NCBI RefSeq assembly: GCF_024436035.1
Contig: NZ_JANFNG010000002.1
Location: 310,001-374,000, forward strand
DNA from: Streptomyces humicola
GTDB taxonomy: Bacteria > Actinomycetota > Actinomycetes > Streptomycetales > Streptomycetaceae
Reading direction: 5' to 3'
DNA: 64,000 nt
The notes beneath the pieces were generated by a model, which was not told the origin of the DNA, did not search any database, and saw nothing but the letters and a program-made list of their open reading frames with translations. How positions within the stretch are numbered: the stretch's first letter is position 1; each line of letters opens with the position of its first letter. Below, piece by piece: positions 25,381-34,991 of the stretch. The translations under genes were made by a program, and so were the position numbers.

Positions 25381-27213
25381 GTGCGCGAATTCAGCCGCCC
25401 TCACATCGTCGGACCTCTGCTCTCCGGCGGCCTTGCCGACACGGTGTACGAGGTGGCCGACCTGGAGCCGGGGAGAGTCCAGCTCGCCAGACGTGACCCC
25501 GGCGACCCCGGCCGGTGGAGCCCGGTGACGGCGAGGACCTTCCGCGACGAGGTGGTGGCGCTCGCCAAGGGACTGCTGGCCAGCGGCATCGGTTTCGGGG
25601 ACCGGGTGGCCATGATGGCGCGGACCCGGTACGAGTGGACGCTGTTCAGCTATGCCCTGTGGTCGATCGGCGCCCAACTGGTGCCCGTCTACCCCACCTC
25701 CTCCGAGGACCAGGTCTGCTGGATCCTCTCCCATACCGAGGCGGTGGCCGTCGTCGTGGAGGGCGAGGACCACGCGATGTCGGTCGGCGCCGTCTGCGAC
25801 CGGCTGCCGGCGCTGCGCTCGATCTGGCAGATGGACACCGGGTGCGTGCAGGCGCTGTGCGATCAGGGCCGGGGCGTGCCCGAGGAGTTGGTGCACCAAC
25901 GGCGCTGGGCCGTCGAGCCGCACTCCGTCGCGGTCATCGCCTATACCTCCGGCACCACCGGGACGCCCATGGGGTGCCTGATCACCCATGCCAACCTGGC
26001 GGCCGAGTGCGACACGCTGTACGCGGGCTGGGGTTCGCTGCTGGCCGCTCCCGGGGAGCAGCCCTCCATCCTCGCCTTCCTCCCGCTGTCGCACATCTAC
26101 GGCCTGATGGTGCAGGTGGCCTGCATACGCTCGGGCGTCATCATGGGTCACGAGCCCGCTCTCACGGCCGCTGCGCTGGTGCCCGCGTTCGCCTCCTTCC
26201 GGCCGACGTTCGTCTTCGCCGTGCCCTACGTCTTCGAGAGAATGCTCAAGTGCGCGCGCGGCGTTGCCGAGGAGGCCGGCCGGGGCCGGCTCTTCGACAG
26301 GGCCATGGACGTCGCGGTGCGCTACGCCGAGGCGGTGGAGCAGCACGCATTGGGTGCGGGCAAGGGACCCGGACCATGGCTGAGAGCAGCGCACGCCGTC
26401 TTCGACCGCATGGTGTACCGGCGCCTGCGGGCCGTGCTGGGGGACCGGGTACGGTATGCCGTCAGCGGCGGTTCGCCGTTCAGCCGCGAACTGGGGCTGA
26501 TGTTCGCGGGCGCCGGGATCACCGTGTACGACGGCTACGGGCTCACCGAGACCACCGCGGCGGTGACGGCCCAGCCCGTGGGGCGCGTCCGGTTCGGCAC
26601 GGTCGGCTGCCCGATGCCGGGGAACTCGATACGTATCGCTCATGACGGTGAGGTGTGGGTGCGCGGCAATACGGTCTTCGCCGGCTACCTCGGCGACCGC
26701 GCGGCGACGGAGGCGGCCATGCACCAGGGCTGGCTGCGCACCGGGGACCTCGGGTACCTGGACGGCGACGGCTATCTCACCATCACCGGCCGCAAGAAGG
26801 ACGTGATCATCACCAGCGGCGGCAAGAGCGTGTGCCCTCTGGTGCTGGAGGCGCGGGTGCGGATGCACCCCCTCGTCTCGCAGTGTGTGGTGGTGGGTGA
26901 CAACCGCCCGTACATAGGGGCGTTGATCACCCTGGATCCCGATGCGTTGCCGCGGTGGCAGCGTCTGATCCGGGAGCAGGCCGCGGCCGGGCGGGCGGTC
27001 GTGTCGGCGAACCAGGCGCTGCATGCGGAGATCCAGAAGGCGGTGTCGGTGGCGAACACCGCGGTGTCCCGGGCGGAGTCGATCAGGGCCTTCAGGATCC
27101 TGCCGGCCGAATTCAGCGTCCAGGACGGCCTGCTGACTCCTTCGCTCAAACTTCGCCGCGATGCCATCACCAAGGCCTATGCCGCGGAGATCGAACAGCT
27201 CTATGCCGGTTAG
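25381..27213 (+). CDS. Long-chain fatty-acid-CoA ligase (AMP-forming), FadD15-like
   Basis: A 610-residue adenylate-forming enzyme that activates fatty acids to acyl-AMP and then acyl-CoA. Motifs in order: P-loop AYTSGTTGTPMGCLITHANL; FLPLSHIYGL; YDGYGLTETTA (adenine-binding); TGDLGYLDGDGYL with the ribose-binding Asp; and GRKKDVIITSGGKSV, the linker to the C-terminal subdomain. The start is a GTG preceded by AAAGGGGGTGCC. It is followed closely by the DUF1028 gene and may be co-transcribed with it. Confidence 0.9.
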   Translation: MREFSRPHIVGPLLSGGLADTVYEVADLEPGRVQLARRDPGDPGRWSPVTARTFRDEVVALAKGLLASGIGFGDRVAMMARTRYEWTLFSYALWSIGAQLVPVYPTSSEDQVCWILSHTEAVAVVVEGEDHAMSVGAVCDRLPALRSIWQMDTGCVQALCDQGRGVPEELVHQRRWAVEPHSVAVIAYTSGTTGTPMGCLITHANLAAECDTLYAGWGSLLAAPGEQPSILAFLPLSHIYGLMVQVACIRSGVIMGHEPALTAAALVPAFASFRPTFVFAVPYVFERMLKCARGVAEEAGRGRLFDRAMDVAVRYAEAVEQHALGAGKGPGPWLRAAHAVFDRMVYRRLRAVLGDRVRYAVSGGSPFSRELGLMFAGAGITVYDGYGLTETTAAVTAQPVGRVRFGTVGCPMPGNSIRIAHDGEVWVRGNTVFAGYLGDRAATEAAMHQGWLRTGDLGYLDGDGYLTITGRKKDVIITSGGKSVCPLVLEARVRMHPLVSQCVVVGDNRPYIGALITLDPDALPRWQRLIREQAAAGRAVVSANQALHAEIQKAVSVANTAVSRAESIRAFRILPAEFSVQDGLLTPSLKLRRDAITKAYAAEIEQLYAG

Positions 27214-27258
27214 AGCCGGTTGGCGAACGGTTGGCAACCATCGTCTCGTGGAGGTGCA

Positions 27259-28083
27259 GTGACCTTCTCCGCAGTGGCCCGGTCGGCGGACGGCGATTCC
27301 TTCGGGGTTGCCGTGGCCAGCAAGTTCCTGGCGGTGGGTGCCGCCGTACCGGCGGCGGAGGCGGGGGTGGGTGCGCTGGCCACACAGGCCTTCGCCAACC
27401 TCGCCTACCGGCCCGAAGGCCTGTCGCTGATGCGATCGGGCATCGAGGCGGCGGCGACCGTCAATCGTCTGGTCACGGCGGACGCCGAGGCGCAGACGCG
27501 ACAGCTCGGTGTGGTGACGGCGAGCGGCCCGGGCGCGACGTTCACCGGCGAGGAGTGCCTGCCGTGGTGCGGAGGGGTCGCAGACGACGGCTATGCGATC
27601 CAGGGCAACATCCTCACCGGCCCGGAGGTGGTGGAGGCTATGCAGGTGGCGTGGCTGGCCGGTGACCCGGCCACGTCGCTGGCCCGTCGGCTGCTGGCCG
27701 TTCTCGCCGCGGGCGACCGCGCCGGCGGCGACCGGCGCGGACGGCAGAGCGCCGCCGTGCTGGTGGTACGGCCGGGCGGCGGCTACGGGGGAACCAGCGA
27801 TGTGGAAGTGGACCTGCGTGTCGACGACGATCCGGCACCTGTGGAGGGTCTGGAACGCCTGCTCAGGCTGCATGAGCTGTACTTCACCCGCCCGGACCCC
27901 GCAACGCTGCTCGATCTCACCGGCGACCTCGCCGCCGAGGTGACCGAACGGCTGAGCCGGCTCGGCCACCCCGGCGAGCCCGACGCGGCGCTCGCGGCCT
28001 GGGCGGGCATGGAGAATCTCGAAGAGCGCCTCGCCCCCGGCCGCATCGACCCCGTCGTCCTGGATCTGCTCCGCAAGGCCTGA
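27259..28083 (+). CDS. DUF1028 (Ntn-hydrolase fold) protein
   Basis: A 274-residue protein. The N-terminus TFSAVARSADGDSFGVAVASKF is the DUF1028 signature, with Thr2 at the position of an Ntn nucleophile if the initiator Met is removed. QARQ-like segments and GYAIQGNILTG also match. A C-terminal putative peptidoglycan-binding-like extension follows from ~200. Function is unknown for the family. The GTG start has GGAGG 4 bp upstream, 45 bp after the acyl-CoA ligase stop, so probably the same operon. Confidence 0.8.
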   Translation: MTFSAVARSADGDSFGVAVASKFLAVGAAVPAAEAGVGALATQAFANLAYRPEGLSLMRSGIEAAATVNRLVTADAEAQTRQLGVVTASGPGATFTGEECLPWCGGVADDGYAIQGNILTGPEVVEAMQVAWLAGDPATSLARRLLAVLAAGDRAGGDRRGRQSAAVLVVRPGGGYGGTSDVEVDLRVDDDPAPVEGLERLLRLHELYFTRPDPATLLDLTGDLAAEVTERLSRLGHPGEPDAALAAWAGMENLEERLAPGRIDPVVLDLLRKA

Positions 28084-28138
28084 CCGCAAGGCGTGACGGT
28101 GCAGGTGGTGGGCCTACGGTTGCGGATACCCTGTGCGT

Positions 28139-28762
28139 ATGGCTGGATCCGGTGGTGCGTCCTCTTCTGGACTGCGGGAGCGCAAGAAGGCCGAGACCCG
28201 GCAGGCGTTGCGGACCCAGGCGGCGCGTCTTTTCGCGGAGCGGGGGTTCGCCGACACGACCGTGGCGGAGATCGCCGAGGCAGCCGGGGTGTCGCTGCGG
28301 ACGTTCTTCCGCTACTTCGACAGCAAGGAGGAGCTCCTCCTGCCCGACTTGGCGGAGTTGTTCGACCGGTTGGCGCGGGAGCTGGAGCGCCGGCCGGCCG
28401 ACGAGCCCGCCTTGGTGGCGCTGCGCGAGGCGCTGCTGACCGTCACCAGCGGTCCGAGGACGACGCTGGTCGCCCTCCTCCACCCGTTGGAGGGCGCCGC
28501 CGATGTGGTGACGGACCGGCTGGTCTACACGTTCATGAAGTCCGAGGACCGCTTCGCCCAACTGCTCGCGCAGCGGCTGCCTCCGGGTCCTGACGTGGAT
28601 CTGCGGGCCTCGGTGCTCGCGATGACGGCGCTGTCGGCGGTGCGGTCGGTGCTGCGCACGATCCGGCAGCGGCGTGAGACGGAGGAGGTGCCGGTGGGCA
28701 CCTTCGCCAGGCTGCTGCGTTCGGCGTTCACCGTTCTCGCCGAGGAGAGCTCGAAGGTCTGA
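28139..28762 (+). CDS. TetR-family transcriptional regulator
   Basis: A 207-residue regulator. The helix-turn-helix is AARLFAERGFADTTVAEIAEAAGVSLRTFFRYFDSKEEL in family order, with a helical ligand domain after residue 60. The ATG (or a GTG 6 bp earlier) has no clear ribosome-binding site. GGATACCCT sits ~8-16 bp upstream, so a leaderless transcript is possible. It is convergent with the ferredoxin reductase gene. Target unknown. Confidence 0.88.
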   Translation: MAGSGGASSSGLRERKKAETRQALRTQAARLFAERGFADTTVAEIAEAAGVSLRTFFRYFDSKEELLLPDLAELFDRLARELERRPADEPALVALREALLTVTSGPRTTLVALLHPLEGAADVVTDRLVYTFMKSEDRFAQLLAQRLPPGPDVDLRASVLAMTALSAVRSVLRTIRQRRETEEVPVGTFARLLRSAFTVLAEESSKV

Positions 28763-28789
28763 GCAGGTCTGAAGCAGATCCGGCCGGTG

Positions 28790-29974
28790 TCACCGCGCGG
28801 CGGCGACCGGCTCCTGTATCAACTGCCGTGCATACGTGCGTAGTTGACGGGCACTGTTCCAGCCGAGGGCGCCGGTGACGTGCCCGTCCTCGCCGTAGAG
28901 GGCGACGAAGGAGCCCTCCGCGGGGCTGCCGTGCACGATGCGCGGTTCGGTGCCGGGGCTGCAGATTCCGTAGGCCTGGATCCTGTCGCCGTACTGGTCG
29001 GTCCAGAAGTAGGGCAGTGGCGCGTACGGTTCGCGGGCGCCGAGGAGGTTGCGCGCGGCGGCGATGGCCTGCTCCGCAGCGTTGGTGCGGTGTTCACGAC
29101 GCATCGGCGTGCCCAGCCGCGGGTCGTGCCATCGGGCGACGTCACCTGCGGCGTAGATCCCGGGCGCGGCGCGGCAGTAGGCGTCGCACACCACCCCGTC
29201 GGTGACGTCCAGGCCGCTGCCGCGCAGCCAGTCGGTGGCCGGTGTCGAGCCGATGGCGACGACGACGGCGTCGGCGTCCACGTGGGAGCCGTCGGTCAGC
29301 TCCAGACCGGTCACGTGTCCGTCGGAGCCGGTGAGGGAGGTGACGCCGACACCGGTGCGCAACCGGACCCCGTGGTCGGCGTGGAGCCGGCCGACCAGAT
29401 GGCCGATGACGGGGCCGAGTCTGCCGGCGAGCGGGGCCGGGCCCGGGCAGATGAGCGTCGTGTCGAGGCCGAGGGTGCGGACGCCGGCGGCGACTTCCGT
29501 GCCGGTGAATCCCGCGCCGACGACAGTGATCCTGGGCCGGCGCAGCAAGTGGTCCCGCAGCCGCAGGGTGTCGTCCAGGGTGCGCAGGACGTGCACGCCG
29601 TCCAGGCCGTGGCCGGTGGGCAGGCGGCGGGGGCGGACGCCGGTGGCGATGACGAGACCGTCGTACGCGATGCGTTCGCCGTCGTCGAGTTCGACCGTGC
29701 GCCGGCCGGGGTCGAGGGCGGTGGCCCTGCGGGCCGTCAGTACATCGATGCCGAGGCGGTCGTACTCGTCGGAGCTGCGCAGGGCGGCCCGGGAGGGTTC
29801 CCAGGCGCCGGTGAGGATCTGCTTGGACAGCGGCGGACGGTCGTACGGGAGGTGTGGTTCGTCGCCGATCAGGGTGAGGAGGCCGTCGTAGCCCTCCCGG
29901 CGCAGGGTCTCGGCCGCGGTGAGGCCCGCGATCGAGGCGCCGACGACGAGCACGTGGCGCGGGGCCGTGCTCAC
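28790..29974 (-). CDS. FAD-dependent ferredoxin/rubredoxin reductase
   Basis: A 394-residue flavoprotein. FAD site VVGASIAGLTAAETLR, NAD site ITVVGAGFTGTEVAAGVRTLG, and the second FAD motif IYAAGDVARWHD. A C-terminal reductase domain follows. It transfers electrons from NAD(P)H to the small ferredoxin encoded just upstream, which feeds the P450. The GTG start overlaps the ferredoxin stop (GTGA); the longer in-frame extension is Arg-rich antisense-like sequence and was discarded. Confidence 0.9.
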   Translation of the reverse strand: MSTAPRHVLVVGASIAGLTAAETLRREGYDGLLTLIGDEPHLPYDRPPLSKQILTGAWEPSRAALRSSDEYDRLGIDVLTARRATALDPGRRTVELDDGERIAYDGLVIATGVRPRRLPTGHGLDGVHVLRTLDDTLRLRDHLLRRPRITVVGAGFTGTEVAAGVRTLGLDTTLICPGPAPLAGRLGPVIGHLVGRLHADHGVRLRTGVGVTSLTGSDGHVTGLELTDGSHVDADAVVVAIGSTPATDWLRGSGLDVTDGVVCDAYCRAAPGIYAAGDVARWHDPRLGTPMRREHRTNAAEQAIAAARNLLGAREPYAPLPYFWTDQYGDRIQAYGICSPGTEPRIVHGSPAEGSFVALYGEDGHVTGALGWNSARQLRTYARQLIQEPVAAAR

Positions 29975-30165
29975 TCGGCCTCCATGCGGATGGCGGCGGC
30001 CGGGCAGCGGGCGGCGGCGTCGCGGACGGCGGCGGCCAGGTGCGCGGGCGGTTGGGCGTCGAGCAGGACGGCTATGCCGTCGTCGTCCTGGTCGAAGACG
30101 TCGGGGGCGGTCAGGACGCACGTTCCGGCGCCGCAACAGCGGTCCTGGTCAAGGGTGATGCGCAT
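29971..30165 (-). CDS. Small P450-type ferredoxin ([3Fe-4S] likely)
   Basis: A 64-residue acidic protein. Cysteines occur in CCGAGTC and in the late ARCPAAAI. The spacing C-x5-C...C-P, with Ala/Gly where a fourth cluster Cys would be, is the [3Fe-4S] pattern of Streptomyces P450 redox partners. It lies 33 bp downstream of the P450 and overlaps the reductase, giving a complete class I electron-transfer chain. Confidence 0.9.
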   Translation of the reverse strand: MRITLDQDRCCGAGTCVLTAPDVFDQDDDGIAVLLDAQPPAHLAAAVRDAAARCPAAAIRMEAE

Positions 30166-30198
30166 GACAGTGTTCCTTCCTTTGGAGTCGGTGCGGCT

Positions 30199-31446
30199 TC
30201 ACCAGGTGACGGGCAGCCGGTGCAGTCCGTAGATGAGCATGTCGTCGCGGAATGCGGCCTCGTCGAGCGACACGGCCGGGCGCAGCCCGGGGAAGCGTGC
30301 GAACAGCGAGGTCAGCGTGGTCTGGAGCTCGGCGCGGGCAAGTTGCTGGCCGAGGCACTGGTGCGGGCCGTAGCCGAAGGCGACGTGGGCGGACGGGCCG
30401 CGGGTGACGTCCAGTCGGTCGGGGTCGTCGATGCCCAAGCCCGGATCACGGTTGGCCGAGGGCAGCGAGGCCACCACGATCTCCCCGGCGCGGATCCCCT
30501 GCCCGCCGAGGGTGAGGTCCTCGGTCGCCACCCGGGTCAGGCCGAACTGAATGATCGTCAGGTAGCGGAGCAGCTCCTCCACCGCGCGGTCGGCGAGCGC
30601 CGGGTCGCCGCGCAGTGCGGCGAGCTGGTCCGGGTGGTGAAGAAGCGTCAGCGTGCCGAGGGCGATCATGTTTGCGGTCGTCTCGTGGCCCGCGATCAGC
30701 AGCAGCGAGCCGAGCACCGTGAGTGCCACGTCGTCGAGGGGGCCGTCCGGATCGGCGTCGGCCTGCGCGACGAGCGTGCTGATCAGGTCATCGCCGGGAG
30801 TGCGGCGCTTGGCCGCGACCAGTTCCGCCATGAACGATCCGAGCGCCTGCCTGGCCTGCTGGGACTGTTCGGGCGAGGCGTCGACGGCGAGGATCCGCCC
30901 GGCCAGGCCCTGGAACGTGCCGCGGTCGTCGTAGGAGACCCCGAGCAGCTCGCAGATGACCAACGAGGTGACGGGCAGGGCCAGTTCGGCGACGAGGTCG
31001 ACCGGCCCACCGGCCCGCTCCATCGCGTCCAGCCGCTCCTCGACGATCTGCTGGATCCGCGGCCGCAGCTGCTGCACGCGCTTGACGGTGAACGCACGCA
31101 TCACCGGCCGCCGGTAGCGCGCGTGCTCCGGCTCGTCCAGGCGCAGCAGCGCGCCGGGGAGCGGCACCTCCGGCAGGGTCGCCGGGTTGGGGCGCACATG
31201 CGGCGCGGTGAGGCCCACGCGCGAGCTGAACCGGGGGTCGGCGAGCATCGCCCGGACGTCCTCGTACCGGGTGACCAGCCATCCCGATCCGCCCCCGGGG
31301 AACGCGATCCGGCTCACGGGAGCGTCCTCGCGCAGGCGGGCGTACTCGGGTGCCGGGTCGAACGGGCACGTGCGGTGCCGGGGCAGGCCGGGGAGCGGCT
31401 GTTGCGCGCCGGGCTGGTCTGTGGGGTGGACGGACGTATCGGCCAT
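30199..31446 (-). CDS. Cytochrome P450 monooxygenase
   Basis: A 415-residue soluble bacterial P450. I-helix LLIAGHETTANMI (acid/alcohol pair E-T), ExxR in EELLRYL, and the heme-thiolate loop FGYGPHQCLGQQLAR with the proximal Cys. It resembles CYP105/CYP107-type enzymes that hydroxylate secondary metabolites or xenobiotics. Start: ATG at 31446 with GAGGAGGAACCC. It heads the P450-ferredoxin-reductase operon. An array of dyads lies ~80-120 bp upstream. Substrate unknown. Confidence 0.93.
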   Translation of the reverse strand: MADTSVHPTDQPGAQQPLPGLPRHRTCPFDPAPEYARLREDAPVSRIAFPGGGSGWLVTRYEDVRAMLADPRFSSRVGLTAPHVRPNPATLPEVPLPGALLRLDEPEHARYRRPVMRAFTVKRVQQLRPRIQQIVEERLDAMERAGGPVDLVAELALPVTSLVICELLGVSYDDRGTFQGLAGRILAVDASPEQSQQARQALGSFMAELVAAKRRTPGDDLISTLVAQADADPDGPLDDVALTVLGSLLLIAGHETTANMIALGTLTLLHHPDQLAALRGDPALADRAVEELLRYLTIIQFGLTRVATEDLTLGGQGIRAGEIVVASLPSANRDPGLGIDDPDRLDVTRGPSAHVAFGYGPHQCLGQQLARAELQTTLTSLFARFPGLRPAVSLDEAAFRDDMLIYGLHRLPVTW

Positions 31447-31520
31447 GGGTTCCTCCTCGAACACCCGGGGCGACGCCACGCGGTCCGCGCCCGTGTCGGC
31501 GTCTGTGCCTGTGCCCGCAG

Positions 31521-31570
31521 CACTAGAAAGTGACACTAGTGCCAGAATAGCGAAAGTGGCACGAGTGTCA
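31521..31570. promoter_or_regulatory. CACTAGTG-type dyad array over the P450 promoter
   Basis: Arms TGACACTAGTGCCA (31531-31544) and TGGCACGAGTGTCA (31557-31570) are inverted repeats with one mismatch. Each arm is itself a dyad (CACTAGTG, CACGAGTG), and a third dyad CACTAGAAAGTG begins at 31521. A -10-like TATTCT (minus strand) lies between the arms. It probably binds the PadR regulator encoded 36 bp away, blocking the P450 promoter. Confidence 0.6.
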
Positions 31571-31605
31571 AAAGGTCTGCGCCGACAATCGGGCGGGTAT
31601 CGGGC

Positions 31606-32151
31606 TCAGGCTTCATCGAGCGGCTCGCCGAGGGCGGTGAGCGCCTCTTCGAGCCAGGTGATCCAGAACGTCTCCAGTTCGATGCCGCCGCGCAGCACCA
31701 GGTGGCGCAGCCGGTCCTCGGTGGCATCGCGCTCCGGGAGGAAGTCGCGCTCCTCGATCGCCCGGTACTCGGCGAGCTGGCGGCGGTGCAGGCCGAGATG
31801 GCGCCGCAGTTCGGCGCCGAGCCCCTCGGTGCCGATGACGGCCGCCGCACGCAGGCGCAGCAGCAGGGCGTCCCGGATCGGACGGGGGTCCTGCCCGGCG
31901 GCGGCCCAGGCCGCCAGCGCCTCGCGGCCCGCGGGCAGGACCTCGTACTCCTTCTTCTGCCCGCGGACCCGCTGCGCGGCGGGCAGGGCGCGAATGAGCC
32001 CTGCCTCCTCCAGTTTTCCCAGCTCGCGATAGATCTGCTGGTGCGTGGCCGACCAGAAGTAGCCGATCGACCGGTCGAAGCGACGGGTCAGTTCCAGCCC
32101 CGATGACGGCTGTTCCAGCAGGGCGGTGAGGATCGCGTGCGGGAGTGACAT
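31606..32151 (-). CDS. PadR-family transcriptional regulator
   Basis: A 181-residue regulator. The winged helix is LPHAILTALLEQPSSGLELTRRF, then QIYRELGKLEEAGLI and KKEYEVLPAGREAL, and the C-terminal part is a helical dimerisation domain (VirR/PadR subfamily with the longer tail). It lies between the flavoenzyme gene and the P450 operon on the same strand. The palindromic array just after its stop, before the P450, is the likely target. Confidence 0.88.
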   Translation of the reverse strand: MSLPHAILTALLEQPSSGLELTRRFDRSIGYFWSATHQQIYRELGKLEEAGLIRALPAAQRVRGQKKEYEVLPAGREALAAWAAAGQDPRPIRDALLLRLRAAAVIGTEGLGAELRRHLGLHRRQLAEYRAIEERDFLPERDATEDRLRHLVLRGGIELETFWITWLEEALTALGEPLDEA

Positions 32152-32173
32152 GACCGCATGCTAGGCGGCCCGC

Positions 32174-34228
<2,055 letters not shown>

Positions 34229-34231
34229 TTA

Positions 34232-34245
34232 TGCAACAAGTTGCA
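34232..34245. promoter_or_regulatory. Perfect palindrome in the flavoenzyme promoter
   Basis: TGCAACAAGTTGCA: 6 bp arms around AA, overlapping CATAAT (minus strand), a plausible -10, about 35 bp before the fadH-like start. Likely operator; the binding protein is not known, with the adjacent PadR or TetR as candidates. Confidence 0.55.
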
Positions 34246-34268
34246 CAATCGCGCCCAGGGGGCTTGGC

Positions 34269-34874
34269 TCACTCGTCGAGCGCCGCGAAGGCCTCACGGA
34301 CCAGTGCCACCACATCGGCCGAGGCGGCGTCTGCGGCGGCGCTCGCGGCGTCACGGGCCTGAACCACCCGCAGGGCGCGCAGCGCCGAGACCCCGGCGCG
34401 GGCCTGAACGGCTGCACGCAGCCGGGTGGCGCGCGCCGCAGGGTCGGCGCCCGCGGCGGCGAGCCGGTCGAGGACCGCCTCCGTGACGGCCTCTTCGAGA
34501 TCGAACAGGATGAACCGGTCACCGCGGACGGTCGGCCCGAGCCGCACGGGCACTCCGGTGACGAGCATGGCCGGGGTGGAGCCGTACTCGTCGAGCAGCT
34601 CGATGACGGCGTTGCACAGGGCGGTGACGGGCGGTTCCTCCGCCGGCCGTTCGCGCACCGCCTGCTGCAGCACCGGGATGACGTCGCGGATCTGCTGCAG
34701 GATCAGGCTCTCCTTGGACGGGAAGTAGCGGAAGAAGGTCCGCTCTCCCACGCCCGCCTCCGCGGCGATGTCCCGCACGGTGGTGGCCTCGAAGCCACGC
34801 TCCTCGAACAGGCATGCGGCGGCCTGCTCCAGTGCACGGCGGGTCCGCTGTTTGTTCTGTTCGCGTCGCCCCAT
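34269..34874 (-). CDS. TetR-family transcriptional regulator
   Basis: A 201-residue regulator. The helix-turn-helix spans ACLFEERGFEATTVRDIAAEAGVGERTFFRYFPSKE. It starts at the ATG at 34874 with GGAG 3 bp upstream of it. It is divergent from the MMPL transporter gene across 117 bp that contain two matching 14 bp palindromes. It is therefore the likely repressor of that transporter and of itself. Confidence 0.88.
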   Translation of the reverse strand: MGRREQNKQRTRRALEQAAACLFEERGFEATTVRDIAAEAGVGERTFFRYFPSKESLILQQIRDVIPVLQQAVRERPAEEPPVTALCNAVIELLDEYGSTPAMLVTGVPVRLGPTVRGDRFILFDLEEAVTEAVLDRLAAAGADPAARATRLRAAVQARAGVSALRALRVVQARDAASAAADAASADVVALVREAFAALDE

Positions 34875-34918
34875 GGTCTCCACACTTGGATCATCGCAGC
34901 TTCGACTACGGCAAAACA

Positions 34919-34959
34919 TGGCAGTAATGCCACTTCCTGCTATTGTGACAGTACTGCCA
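34919..34959. promoter_or_regulatory. Twin operators in the tetR/MMPL divergent promoter
   Basis: Two related palindromes, TGGCAGTAATGCCA (34919-34932) and TGACAGTACTGCCA (34946-34959), have centres 27 bp apart. They lie in an AT-rich stretch between the divergent genes. Twin sites of one sequence type are typical of TetR repressors controlling both directions. Confidence 0.72.
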
Positions 34960-34991
34960 TTTTGAAGCCGTCATCGACCACGGGAACAGCC

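Noticed and set aside
25147-28089. A 980-codon open frame on the minus strand across the acyl-CoA ligase and DUF1028 genes
   Set aside because: It is antisense to two well-supported genes, has no recognisable domain, and is His/Arg/Gly-rich as expected from the complement of high-GC coding DNA.
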